Assembly: GCF_009797935.1 (NCBI RefSeq)
Contig: NZ_VOLC01000001.1
Span: forward strand, 570,471-634,470
Origin: Lunatibacter salilacus
GTDB taxonomy: Bacteria; Bacteroidota; Bacteroidia; Cytophagales; Cyclobacteriaceae
Direction of reading: 5' to 3'
Length of the DNA: 64,000 nt
Position numbers and translations under genes: made by a program. Shown piece after piece: positions 26,901 through 34,058 of the stretch. The notes under the pieces were generated by a model that was not told where the DNA came from, did no database searches, and worked only from the letters and a program-made list of their open reading frames with translations. The stretch's first letter is position 1. Each line of letters begins with the position of its first letter.

Positions 26901-27172
26901 CGGGAGCATTCAATTCCTATTTAATTGAAGATGCGTCTTATTTAAGGATGAGGACATTGACTTTAGGCTATACGTTTAATTCTAATGTCCTAAATAGGAT
27001 AAAAGCAAGTCGCCTACGGGTCTATACCCAAGCTGTAAACCTTTTTACCATCACTAACTATACAGGATTGGATCCAGAACTAGCTGGTAATAGCTCAAAC
27101 TTCGGGATAGATATAGCCAATTATCCCAACAATCAAAGAAGCTTTCTTCTAGGTTTAAACGTATCATTCTGA
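23972..27172 (+). CDS. SusC-like TonB-dependent outer-membrane transporter
   Basis: A 1066-residue SusC/RagA-type transporter. An N-terminal signal (residues about 4-36, ending AVLAQ) is followed by a carboxypeptidase-D regulatory-like beta-sandwich (ITGRVVSADEGLAVPGATVL to VDVML). Next are the TonB-box-like LDEFVVTGY, the plug domain with IFVRGIGSFGDTQPLVIIDG and AAIYGVRGANGVIIVTTKKG, and a 22-stranded barrel ending in a terminal Phe (LNVSF). Such proteins import oligomers captured by the SusD partner. Starts at 23972 or 23981 are both possible. SusD follows 31 bp downstream. Confidence 0.96.
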   Translation: MHIMKKNYSSLVNHSARKWLSVTLALILLITTAVLAQDNQTITGRVVSADEGLAVPGATVLVKNTSIGAITDMEGNFTIQAGPNTTLIVSFIGFETAEIPVGNRSVIDVMLNSDTQTLDEFVVTGYTTQQKKDITGAVSVVDVDALKSVPAGSAVQALQGQAAGVNVISSGSPGSRSNIFVRGIGSFGDTQPLVIIDGIQADLNDVSAYDVESIQVLKDAGAAAIYGVRGANGVIIVTTKKGKSGAPVFSYDSYYSMQMPLPGNPFDIVLDSQEFARLALIADPNNALFRNGVPDFMYSSPAGSGVGMAGDPVVDPSRYLLDLATPGNSYLIQEVNKPGTNWFQELFTPAPMSEQNLTVSGGNDNATYMVSLGYLDQQGTLINTSLKRYTARINTTFKLGKHVRIGENLNIYYRENPSFTTQNQFQGIAGAYSMMPIVPTRDIAGNYGGTRAGINLGSNLNTIAAQERAADNMSRSWNLAGNVYGEVDILKNFTARTTLAGVVTNAYNYGFNFTAYENIQGFLNPNSYNENSAYSTRIMWTNTLNYSKQLGLHSINLLLGTESIANQGRSVGGSRENYYSTDVDYRSLSTGTTNIQNYSSFYEDVLFSKFSRLDYSYNDRYLLGMTIRRDGSSKFGPESRFGMFPSFSLGWRISEEGFMQNLTWLNDLKLRGSYGILGSQNNVNMQNQFNLFGGGIANAYYDIRGTSNSVIQGFFQTRNGNPRTGWERNIISNFGIDASILDNKLDFSFEYYRKSIDGLLFVQPVLATAGGATPPTINIGDIQNSGVDFSLTYKGNINNNFEYSIGGNITAYENLIVSIPEPGYFDVGFHQQLGNMVRNQQGHPVSSFFGYEVIGLFNSEEEVNSAPTQSGAEPGRFRYRDVNGDGQITPEDRTFIGNPNPDFTYGININLAYKGFDLSTILYGSQGNDAVNTIPVYTHFFGTYVGAKSNVLSNAWTPENTNTNVPKVENQNSFSTAGAFNSYLIEDASYLRMRTLTLGYTFNSNVLNRIKASRLRVYTQAVNLFTITNYTGLDPELAGNSSNFGIDIANYPNNQRSFLLGLNVSF

Positions 27173-27203
27173 TTAATTATTCATCCGCTGAAAATATAAT
27201 AAT

Positions 27204-28991
27204 ATGAAAAGTAAGATAACTTCCAAAATTCTGCCGTTTGTAATCTTGGCAATTACTTTCGGGTGTCAGGAGGACTATTTCGATATAAAAGCCAAAGCAA
27301 CCCTTTCATCCGATGTAATGGCTACGGAGGCAGGACTAAATGGAGTGCTGATCGGGGCATACTCCCTGCTTAATAACGGAGGAACGGCAGGTGGAAGTTG
27401 GCCTTCGGGCAAGTGGATTTTTGGAGGAGTTACATCGGACGATGCACATACTGGGACAGAAGCAGGAGCTTTGCAACCGGTACCACAATACGAAAGCTAT
27501 ATCCACACCGCTGCCACTCCCGGTTTTAATGACCGTTGGAGGGTGCTTTATTCTAGTGTACAGCGAGCGAATGATGTGATCCGGCTGCTGCAGACAGTCA
27601 GGGAAAACGGGGCTATTTCTCCGGAAAACGCCATCCAAGTTGAAGCAGAAGCTAGGTTTCTTAGGGGGGTTTATCACTTGGAAGCGGCCTTAATGTGGAA
27701 AAATATACCATTTTTGGATGAGACTATTAGCTTTGGAAATAACAATTTTAATGTTTCAAATACGCAGCCGGTTTGGGATCGGATTGAGGCCGATTTCATT
27801 TTTGCCGGAGATAATCTTACCGAAACTAAAGGTGAAGTCGGACGGGCAAATAGATGGGCGGCAAAATCATTTCTGGTGAAAACTTTCATGTTTCAGCAAA
27901 AATTCAATGAAGCAAAGCCCGTATTGGATGACATTATTTTAAATGGAGTGACTACCAACGGAATTAAGTATGACTTAAATGCACATTACTTTGACAATTT
28001 CCGGCCTTCCACTAAGCACGGTCCAGAACAGGTATTTGCCGTCATGCATTCGGTCAACGATGGGGCGGGTGGTAATAACGGAAATGTTCCTAGCGGAGAA
28101 GGCCATGCAGGACCTTATGGTGGACCCTTTCCGAGTTATGGTTTTTATCAACCATCTTTTAGTCTTGTTAATTCCTATAAAACAGATGAGCAAACCGGGT
28201 TGCCGTTGATTTATTCCTTCAATGACTCAGACGTAGACCATGATCTGGGCATCGCCTCTACCGAGCCATTTACACCCTATCAGGGTACACTTGATTCCAG
28301 ATTGGACTGGATAGTGGGCAGAAGAGGAATTCCCTTTTTAGATTGGGGAGTCAATCCTGGTATGTCATGGGTCAGACAGCAAAGCGTAGGGGGACCATAC
28401 CTTCATATGAAAAATGCCAACCCCCAATCAGAGCCCCAGGCAAGACAAAACAACAGTAGTGCAAACAGCTATAACATGATTCGTTTTGCAGATGTGCTAT
28501 TATGGGGAGCGGAAGTAGAAGTAGAAATAGGAAGTTTAGAACTTGCAGAACAATACGTAAACCGTATTAGGGCAAGAGCGGCAAATCCAATGGGTTGGGT
28601 TAAGAAATACCTAGACAATAGCAATCCCATGGCTGGATATACCGAGGAACCCGCAGCCAACTATAAAGTTGGGCTCTATAATGGAGAGTTTATGATTAAA
28701 GGGCAGGATTTTGCGAGGGAAGCAGTCCGGTTCGAACGCAAATTGGAATTGGCTATGGAGCACCATCGGTTTTTTGATTTACAGCGCTATGACAATGGTA
28801 CCGGCTATATGGCCGAGACCCTAAACCAATATATCCTGCACGAAACTAATATTGCAGATTATAATTTCTTTTATATGGAAGGTGCCACATTTACCAGGGG
28901 AGTCAATGAAATTTACCCCATTCCTCAGGCTCAAATCGATTTAAGCGAGACTAATGACGGTCCCGTTTTGATTCAGAATCCAGGCTATTAA
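27204..28991 (+). CDS. SusD-like substrate-binding lipoprotein
   Basis: A 595-residue SusD/RagB-family protein with a lipoprotein signal (ITFGC, Cys at about residue 21). It shows the SusD helical N-terminal region (SDVMATEAGLNGVLIGAYSL) and WRVLYSSVQRANDVIRLL, the TPR-like part AEARFLRGVYHLEAALMW, and the C-terminal PF07980-type segment with ERKLELAMEHHRFFDLQRYD and IYPIPQAQIDLS. It caps the SusC barrel on the cell surface and binds the glycan or other oligomer. It is the second gene of the cluster and is followed after 34 bp by the Gfo/Idh/MocA gene. Confidence 0.95.
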   Translation: MKSKITSKILPFVILAITFGCQEDYFDIKAKATLSSDVMATEAGLNGVLIGAYSLLNNGGTAGGSWPSGKWIFGGVTSDDAHTGTEAGALQPVPQYESYIHTAATPGFNDRWRVLYSSVQRANDVIRLLQTVRENGAISPENAIQVEAEARFLRGVYHLEAALMWKNIPFLDETISFGNNNFNVSNTQPVWDRIEADFIFAGDNLTETKGEVGRANRWAAKSFLVKTFMFQQKFNEAKPVLDDIILNGVTTNGIKYDLNAHYFDNFRPSTKHGPEQVFAVMHSVNDGAGGNNGNVPSGEGHAGPYGGPFPSYGFYQPSFSLVNSYKTDEQTGLPLIYSFNDSDVDHDLGIASTEPFTPYQGTLDSRLDWIVGRRGIPFLDWGVNPGMSWVRQQSVGGPYLHMKNANPQSEPQARQNNSSANSYNMIRFADVLLWGAEVEVEIGSLELAEQYVNRIRARAANPMGWVKKYLDNSNPMAGYTEEPAANYKVGLYNGEFMIKGQDFAREAVRFERKLELAMEHHRFFDLQRYDNGTGYMAETLNQYILHETNIADYNFFYMEGATFTRGVNEIYPIPQAQIDLSETNDGPVLIQNPGY

Positions 28992-29025
28992 ATTAACATT
29001 TTCAACTAAAAAACATATAAATTAA

Positions 29026-30246
29026 ATGGTAAATAGAAACCCATTAAACCGCAGAAAATTTCTGAAGTCAGCAGGGGTTATAGGATCTTCTGTACTGCTG
29101 AGCCCCCGTTTTGCGTTTGCAGGCGAGCCTCAGACAGACAGAAAAGTAAAAATCGGCGTAATAGGTGGCCGTTTTGGAGCAGGATTTTATTTTCATGAAC
29201 ATCCAAACTGTGTTGTGGAAGCCGTGAGTGACCTTAGAAAGGATCGAAGAGACCATTTGATGCAGGTCTATAATTGCAAGAAAAGTTACGAATCTCTAGA
29301 AGTACTCCTCAAAGATCCTAAAGTAGAAGCTGTTTTCATCGCAACTCCCGCACCTGACCACGCTGCCCACACATTGGCCAGCCTTAAAGCGGGTAAGCAT
29401 GTTCTTTGTGCAGTTCCAGTCGCTTGGTCTTTGGAGGATTGTGAAAAGCTAAAAGATGCAGTAAAGCAATCTGGACTTACCTATATGATGGCTGAAACGA
29501 GTACTTTTCACCAAATTGTGATCTCTGCCCAAAAGTTGTTTCGAGAGGGAAAGTTTGGGGAGATCTTCAGGGTAGAAGCTGATTATCATCATCCCGGACT
29601 TGAGGTATTGTTTTTTGAGAATGGAAAGCCCACTTGGAGACATGGATTACCTCCTATGATGTACCCCACACACTGTACTTCCTATCATATAGCTGTTACG
29701 GGTGAAAGATTTACGAAAGTTAGCTGTATTGGATGGGGGGATGCTAGCGATGCCTTAGTGGGAAACCCGTACGATAACCCGTTTTGGAATGAAACGGCAC
29801 TTTTTAAGACCGATAAAGGGAATACTAGCAGGATATCAGTGTGCTGGAAAGGTGCCTTGATGGGTACGGAAAGAGGTGAATGGCATGGCACAAAGATGAG
29901 TCTTTATGGTAAAGACCCGAATGGACTAGAGGAAACTATGGTAAATGCATCCGAAGAACTTGGAAAAGACGATGCTGGGTTTCAATTCAAACAAGCGGAA
30001 ATCTCAAATTATGAGCAAAAGAATTGGTGGGACACTGATATGCTACCCAAGCCTTTACGTCATAAAAGTGGACACGATGGATCTCATACCTTTATCACTC
30101 ACGAATTCATCGACGCCATAATCAAAAATAGAAAACCATTGGTGGATATTCACGAGGCTATCGCCTATACTGCCCCAGGTCTCGTAGCGCACCAGTCTGC
30201 CCTGAAAGGCGGAGAGTGGATGGACATACCAAATTTTGATCTTTAA
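29026..30246 (+). CDS. Tat-exported Gfo/Idh/MocA-fold protein
   Basis: A 406-residue protein with a twin-arginine signal (NRRKFLKSAGVIGSSVLLS), so it acts in the periplasm. A Rossmann nucleotide-binding start KIGVIGGRFGAGF follows, then DLRKDRRD, AVFIATPAPDHAAHT and the C-terminal alpha/beta domain. In typical Gfo/Idh/MocA dehydrogenases the segment after GKHVLC is EKP with the catalytic Lys; here it reads AVPVAW, so the Lys is absent. The related MAETS motif that follows is intact. Likely an oxidoreductase or hydrolase-like member on a sugar derivative; chemistry is uncertain. It lies in the SusC/D cluster, ahead of the aminotransferase. Confidence 0.88.
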   Translation: MVNRNPLNRRKFLKSAGVIGSSVLLSPRFAFAGEPQTDRKVKIGVIGGRFGAGFYFHEHPNCVVEAVSDLRKDRRDHLMQVYNCKKSYESLEVLLKDPKVEAVFIATPAPDHAAHTLASLKAGKHVLCAVPVAWSLEDCEKLKDAVKQSGLTYMMAETSTFHQIVISAQKLFREGKFGEIFRVEADYHHPGLEVLFFENGKPTWRHGLPPMMYPTHCTSYHIAVTGERFTKVSCIGWGDASDALVGNPYDNPFWNETALFKTDKGNTSRISVCWKGALMGTERGEWHGTKMSLYGKDPNGLEETMVNASEELGKDDAGFQFKQAEISNYEQKNWWDTDMLPKPLRHKSGHDGSHTFITHEFIDAIIKNRKPLVDIHEAIAYTAPGLVAHQSALKGGEWMDIPNFDL

Positions 30247-30308
30247 AATGCGATTGCAAGGACAGGTTCGTGATAATAGAATTACTATTAAAATAACGAA
30301 AACAATAA

Positions 30309-31664
30309 ATGATAAATAGCTGGCCAAAATCAGGCGATTTACTGAAGAGAAACGAAAAATGGATACCAGGAGGTGTGGTTTCTCTGAACCGTAAATCGGA
30401 TCCAAATATATCTTTTTCGAAGGGCTTCGGAAGCAGAATATGGGATATGGAGGGAAATGAATACATAGATTATCAGGCTGGATTTGCTTCGGCATTTCTT
30501 GGCCATAACGACCCCGATGTCAACGAGGCAATAATACAATCCATAGGTGATAATCTTGTATTAATGGGGTCGGGCCCTACAGACCATGAGGGAATACTTG
30601 CTGAGTTGTTTTGCAAATGTGTACCAACTGCAGAGAGCCTTCAGATTACCTGCACGGGTTCCGAGGCTACGTACCATGCAATACGGATTTCACGTGCGGT
30701 AACCCAGAGAGATCATATTATTATAATTCAAGGAGGTTACAATGGCTGGCATAATGATGTTTCTGCAAATGTGATTAGTCAATTTGAAGAAATAGGGGAA
30801 AGAGTTAGTCCAGGAGAATATCCGTTTGACTCACTTTCCGGAGGCATTCCAGAAAGTCATAAATCACTAGTCCATATTGTCAATTTCAATGACCTCAAAT
30901 CAGTTCAGTATGTTATAAAAAGGTATCCTGTAGCTTGTGTTTTACTTGAGCCAATTTTGCAAAATGTTGGCATCGTAAAACCTGAAGAAGGATATTTGAA
31001 CGGTTTAAGGAATTTGGCAGATCAGGAAGGGTTTTTATTAATTTTTGATGAGGTAAAGACTGGTTTCCGCCATGCGTTGGGGGGGTACCAGAGCATCTGC
31101 GGCGTTACACCTGACCTGAGTACGTTCGGAAAGGCTGTTGCGAACGGATATCCTATCGGGGTGATAGCAGGAAAGAAAAAATATATGGATTACTTTATTC
31201 ATACCGAAAAGCAAACCAGGGTGTTGGTTGCCGGAACTTTCAACGCTCATCCCATTACCAATGTCGCCGCAATTGCTACTTTGAAAAAGCTTGCTTCCGA
31301 TGAACACGGGGTTTACCGACATGTAGAAAAAATGGGGGATTTATTGGAATCCGGTCTTAATGAAATTCTAAACAGATTCAGCCTCCCCTTTCATCTTGCG
31401 AGAGAGCGATCTGCGTTTTGCCTTTATTTTATGGACCATGCTCCAAAGGATTTTCATGATATTTTACTCAATAATAACTTTGAATTGGATAAGGAGTACA
31501 GGGCTGCGTTGATTGGACAGGGAATTTTTAATTTTCCCTTGCCGATTAAACAAGGTAGTATTTCCTATGCACATACGGCCGCGGATATAGAAGAGACGTT
31601 GGAAAAAACAAAGAATGTATTTCGCTTACTGTTGGAAAAAAAGCCAAAATTGGCCAAATTGTAG
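30309..31664 (+). CDS. Class III aminotransferase, GSA-aminomutase-like
   Basis: A 451-residue PLP enzyme of the class III family. It shows WDMEGNEYIDYQAGFASAFLGH at the start, the PLP-phosphate TCTGSEATYHAIRISRA, the cofactor Asp in LLIFDEVKTGFR, and the Schiff-base Lys in TFGKAVANGYPIG. The layout is closest to glutamate-1-semialdehyde 2,1-aminomutase, but the genuine hemL is a biosynthetic gene and the context here is catabolic. I expect removal or transfer of an amino group on a substrate from the SusC/D system. It starts 62 bp after the Gfo gene, and a 13-bp-stem hairpin follows in the gap before the SDR gene. Confidence 0.9.
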   Translation: MINSWPKSGDLLKRNEKWIPGGVVSLNRKSDPNISFSKGFGSRIWDMEGNEYIDYQAGFASAFLGHNDPDVNEAIIQSIGDNLVLMGSGPTDHEGILAELFCKCVPTAESLQITCTGSEATYHAIRISRAVTQRDHIIIIQGGYNGWHNDVSANVISQFEEIGERVSPGEYPFDSLSGGIPESHKSLVHIVNFNDLKSVQYVIKRYPVACVLLEPILQNVGIVKPEEGYLNGLRNLADQEGFLLIFDEVKTGFRHALGGYQSICGVTPDLSTFGKAVANGYPIGVIAGKKKYMDYFIHTEKQTRVLVAGTFNAHPITNVAAIATLKKLASDEHGVYRHVEKMGDLLESGLNEILNRFSLPFHLARERSAFCLYFMDHAPKDFHDILLNNNFELDKEYRAALIGQGIFNFPLPIKQGSISYAHTAADIEETLEKTKNVFRLLLEKKPKLAKL

Positions 31665-31825
31665 ATACGGAGAAATATTGGTTAAGAAATTTAAAGTCTG
31701 TTTAGACCAAAGTTGATCAATTTTCCCGTGCGATTATTCGGCGAAGAGCGACTGCTATTGTGGCTTTACCATTTTAAGATTAAAAACATCATCGAGTAAT
31801 ATTCCTTAAAGGTGCGAACACTGCT

Positions 31826-31854
31826 CCGAAACTACTATTTAATAGTAGTTTCGG
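31826..31854 (+). other. Strong hairpin inside the catabolic gene cluster
   Basis: Arms CCGAAACTACTAT (31826-31838) and ATAGTAGTTTCGG (31842-31854) enclose the 3-nt loop TTA. It lies 24 bp before the SDR start, with no T-run behind it, so it is not a standard terminator. It may protect or process the mRNA, or hold down translation of the SDR gene. Confidence 0.8.
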
Positions 31855-31877
31855 GGATCGGAAACAAAATTACAAAA

Positions 31878-32642
31878 ATGTTTAAAAGTAAAACAGTAAT
31901 AATCAGCGGTGGTTTAGGCGATATCGGCAGAGATATCGTTCGCCTATTCGCCACAAAAGGTGCTTCAATTTCTGTTGGCGATATCCATTCGACAGTAGTA
32001 GCCCAAGAATTTATAGAAGAAGTAAAACAATTATCTGAAACAAAAAACATAATCTACTCCCAAGTTGATATTGCTGATCCAACTCAGGTACAGAAGTGGG
32101 TAGCAGAAACTGTCGATAAGTTAAACACTATTGACATTGCAATTCCAAATGCAGCTACTGCAACTTTAGCTGGGATCATGGAAGTTAGTCCACAACAATG
32201 GTCAGATGAACTTAAGGTAAATTTGAACGGAGCTTTTTATCTTTCACAATTTGCTGCTGCCGAAATGATTAAATTGGATCTGGCCGGAAGAATAGTCCTA
32301 GTCGGCAGTTGGGCTGCCCATTCCGTCCATCCTAACCTTCCTACTTATAGCGTTTCAAAGGCGGGTTTAAGCATGCTCTGTAAATGCCTTGCTTTGGAAC
32401 TGGCCCCCCATCATATATTAGTAAACGAAATAGCTCCCGGCTATGTCAACGCTGGATTGAGTAAAAAAATCTTTGAAACAAACTCAGCCGCAAAAGAACA
32501 GGCTGAAAGAAAGGTACCTGTAGGAAAAGTGCTCAATGCAGAGGACATTGCGGAAAAAGTGCTATGGTTGTGTGATTTTAGCAACGAGCATATGACGGGA
32601 TCTACTCTTTTGGTAGACGGAGGCCTGTCATTACTTTCTTAA
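31878..32642 (+). CDS. Short-chain dehydrogenase/reductase
   Basis: A 254-residue classical SDR. It has the Rossmann motif VIISGGLGDIGRDIVR, NAATATLAG, then GSWAAHS with the catalytic Ser, and YSVSK with the Tyr-x-x-x-Lys pair. It ends in the usual VDGGLS. I moved the start 22 codons in from the longest ORF, because MFKSKTVIISGG begins where family members do. It probably oxidises or reduces a carbonyl or hydroxyl intermediate of the pathway. The next gene begins 6 bp downstream. Confidence 0.9.
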   Translation: MFKSKTVIISGGLGDIGRDIVRLFATKGASISVGDIHSTVVAQEFIEEVKQLSETKNIIYSQVDIADPTQVQKWVAETVDKLNTIDIAIPNAATATLAGIMEVSPQQWSDELKVNLNGAFYLSQFAAAEMIKLDLAGRIVLVGSWAAHSVHPNLPTYSVSKAGLSMLCKCLALELAPHHILVNEIAPGYVNAGLSKKIFETNSAAKEQAERKVPVGKVLNAEDIAEKVLWLCDFSNEHMTGSTLLVDGGLSLLS

Positions 32643-32648
32643 TATCAA

Positions 32649-34034
32649 ATGAAATACACCGAGAAAACTTCAAACTTAGATAACTCATCTTTTACTGGAA
32701 AAATTGGGGTTGGAAAAAGGGATATCTCACCGCCAGCAGGAATTTACTCGCGTAATTGGGGAGCAGCAAAACGAAATACCGCCGACGGAATCCACCGTGC
32801 CCTTTACCTTCATGCCGTAACGTTTAGCCCTCTAAGTGGAGGAGAACCGTTCGTGTTATTATCAGCGGATTTAGGTTGGTGGAAGAATATGCTAGACGAA
32901 AATTTCGTGCGTCACCATATTCTTGAAGTTTTGGGTCTGAAAATCGAAAATTTGATTTTAAGTCTTACCCATACTCATTCTGGACCCAGTCTGTCACGGG
33001 ATGATACTGACAGGGAAGGAGGTGATCTGATTAAAAGCTACTTGGAATTTTTGAGGGACGCGGCAGTTGACCTTATTAGGAAGACACTTGCAATCTCCGA
33101 GGAGGGGTTTCTTACTTGGAAATATGGGAAATGTGATTTAGCTATAAATAGAGATCTGTACGATAGCTTAAAAGATATGTATTTTGTCGGATACAATCCC
33201 GATTCAAGTGCAGATGACACCCTATTAATCGGAAGAATTACAAACAAATCAGGAAAAATGTTGGCAGTTATTGTCAATTATGCCTGTCACCCTACAACAT
33301 TAGCTTGGGAAAATTCGCTAATATCGCCCGATTTTATTGGGGCACTGAGGGAAACAATTTTTTCCCACACAGGTGCTGATTGTATCTTCTTGCAAGGAGC
33401 CTCCGGTGATCTTGCACCACCGGAGCAATATGTAGGTGATGCCTCAGTTGCAGATAAACACGGGAGACAACTTGGATATTCCTGTCTGTCTACGTTGGAA
33501 TCTATGCTTCCGGACGAAAGGGAGCTTAGTTTAAAGAAATTAGTTGAGTCAGGTGCACCCCTCGCGCTATGGTCTCAAACCGAGAAAATAGCATCTCCTG
33601 CGCTCGAAGCTAAAAAGGTAAACGTCAACTTCAATCTCAAACCTTTACAAAAATTAGCAGAAATAGAAGAGGAACTCCAAGCCTGCACAGACCCCGTTCA
33701 AATAGAACGGTTAAGACGAAAACGAGGAGTAAGGTTATCTGTGGGAGACAGGGATTCCGTAGAGGTCCCTCTTTGGGTTTGGAAATTGGGTAATAGTATC
33801 ATTATAGCCCATCCAAACGAAGCTTATTCCATATTTCAAATGGAAATTCGAGCCAATTTTGACAAGCGTCCGGTTGCAGTCATTAATGTAGCCAATGGTC
33901 ACATTGGTTATTTACCACCCAAATATCTTTACGATAAAAACATATACGCTGTTTGGCAAACACCATTTGCGGCAGGTTCGCTAGAAATCTTAATAAATAT
34001 TTCCATCAATGAGGCCATCGAGTTACTTCGCTGA
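32649..34034 (+). CDS. Neutral/alkaline ceramidase-like amidase
   Basis: A 461-residue protein of the neutral ceramidase N-terminal-domain family. It has KIGVGKRDISPPAGIYSRNW near the start, the Zn-binding LTHTHSGPS, NYACHPTTLA (third His) and FLQGASGDLAPPE. In characterised neutral ceramidases these histidines bind Zn that hydrolyses an N-acyl bond. No signal peptide is seen, so unlike secreted ceramidases it looks cytoplasmic. It also lacks the family's long C-terminal domain. The setting between an SDR and a symporter suggests deacylation of an imported N-acyl compound rather than ceramide; this is inference. Confidence 0.83.
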   Translation: MKYTEKTSNLDNSSFTGKIGVGKRDISPPAGIYSRNWGAAKRNTADGIHRALYLHAVTFSPLSGGEPFVLLSADLGWWKNMLDENFVRHHILEVLGLKIENLILSLTHTHSGPSLSRDDTDREGGDLIKSYLEFLRDAAVDLIRKTLAISEEGFLTWKYGKCDLAINRDLYDSLKDMYFVGYNPDSSADDTLLIGRITNKSGKMLAVIVNYACHPTTLAWENSLISPDFIGALRETIFSHTGADCIFLQGASGDLAPPEQYVGDASVADKHGRQLGYSCLSTLESMLPDERELSLKKLVESGAPLALWSQTEKIASPALEAKKVNVNFNLKPLQKLAEIEEELQACTDPVQIERLRRKRGVRLSVGDRDSVEVPLWVWKLGNSIIIAHPNEAYSIFQMEIRANFDKRPVAVINVANGHIGYLPPKYLYDKNIYAVWQTPFAAGSLEILINISINEAIELLR

Positions 34035-34058
34035 TTTATTCAATTTACCGGACATATA

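Noticed and set aside
30309-31664. Call as hemL, the heme-pathway aminomutase
   Set aside because: The fold and Lys motif fit, but it lies in a regulated uptake cluster, far from other heme genes, and the motif around the Lys differs from true HemL (FGKAVANGYPIG here).
32649-34034. Secreted ceramidase
   Set aside because: The His motifs fit the fold, but there is no signal peptide and no long C-terminal domain, so true ceramidase activity is not claimed.
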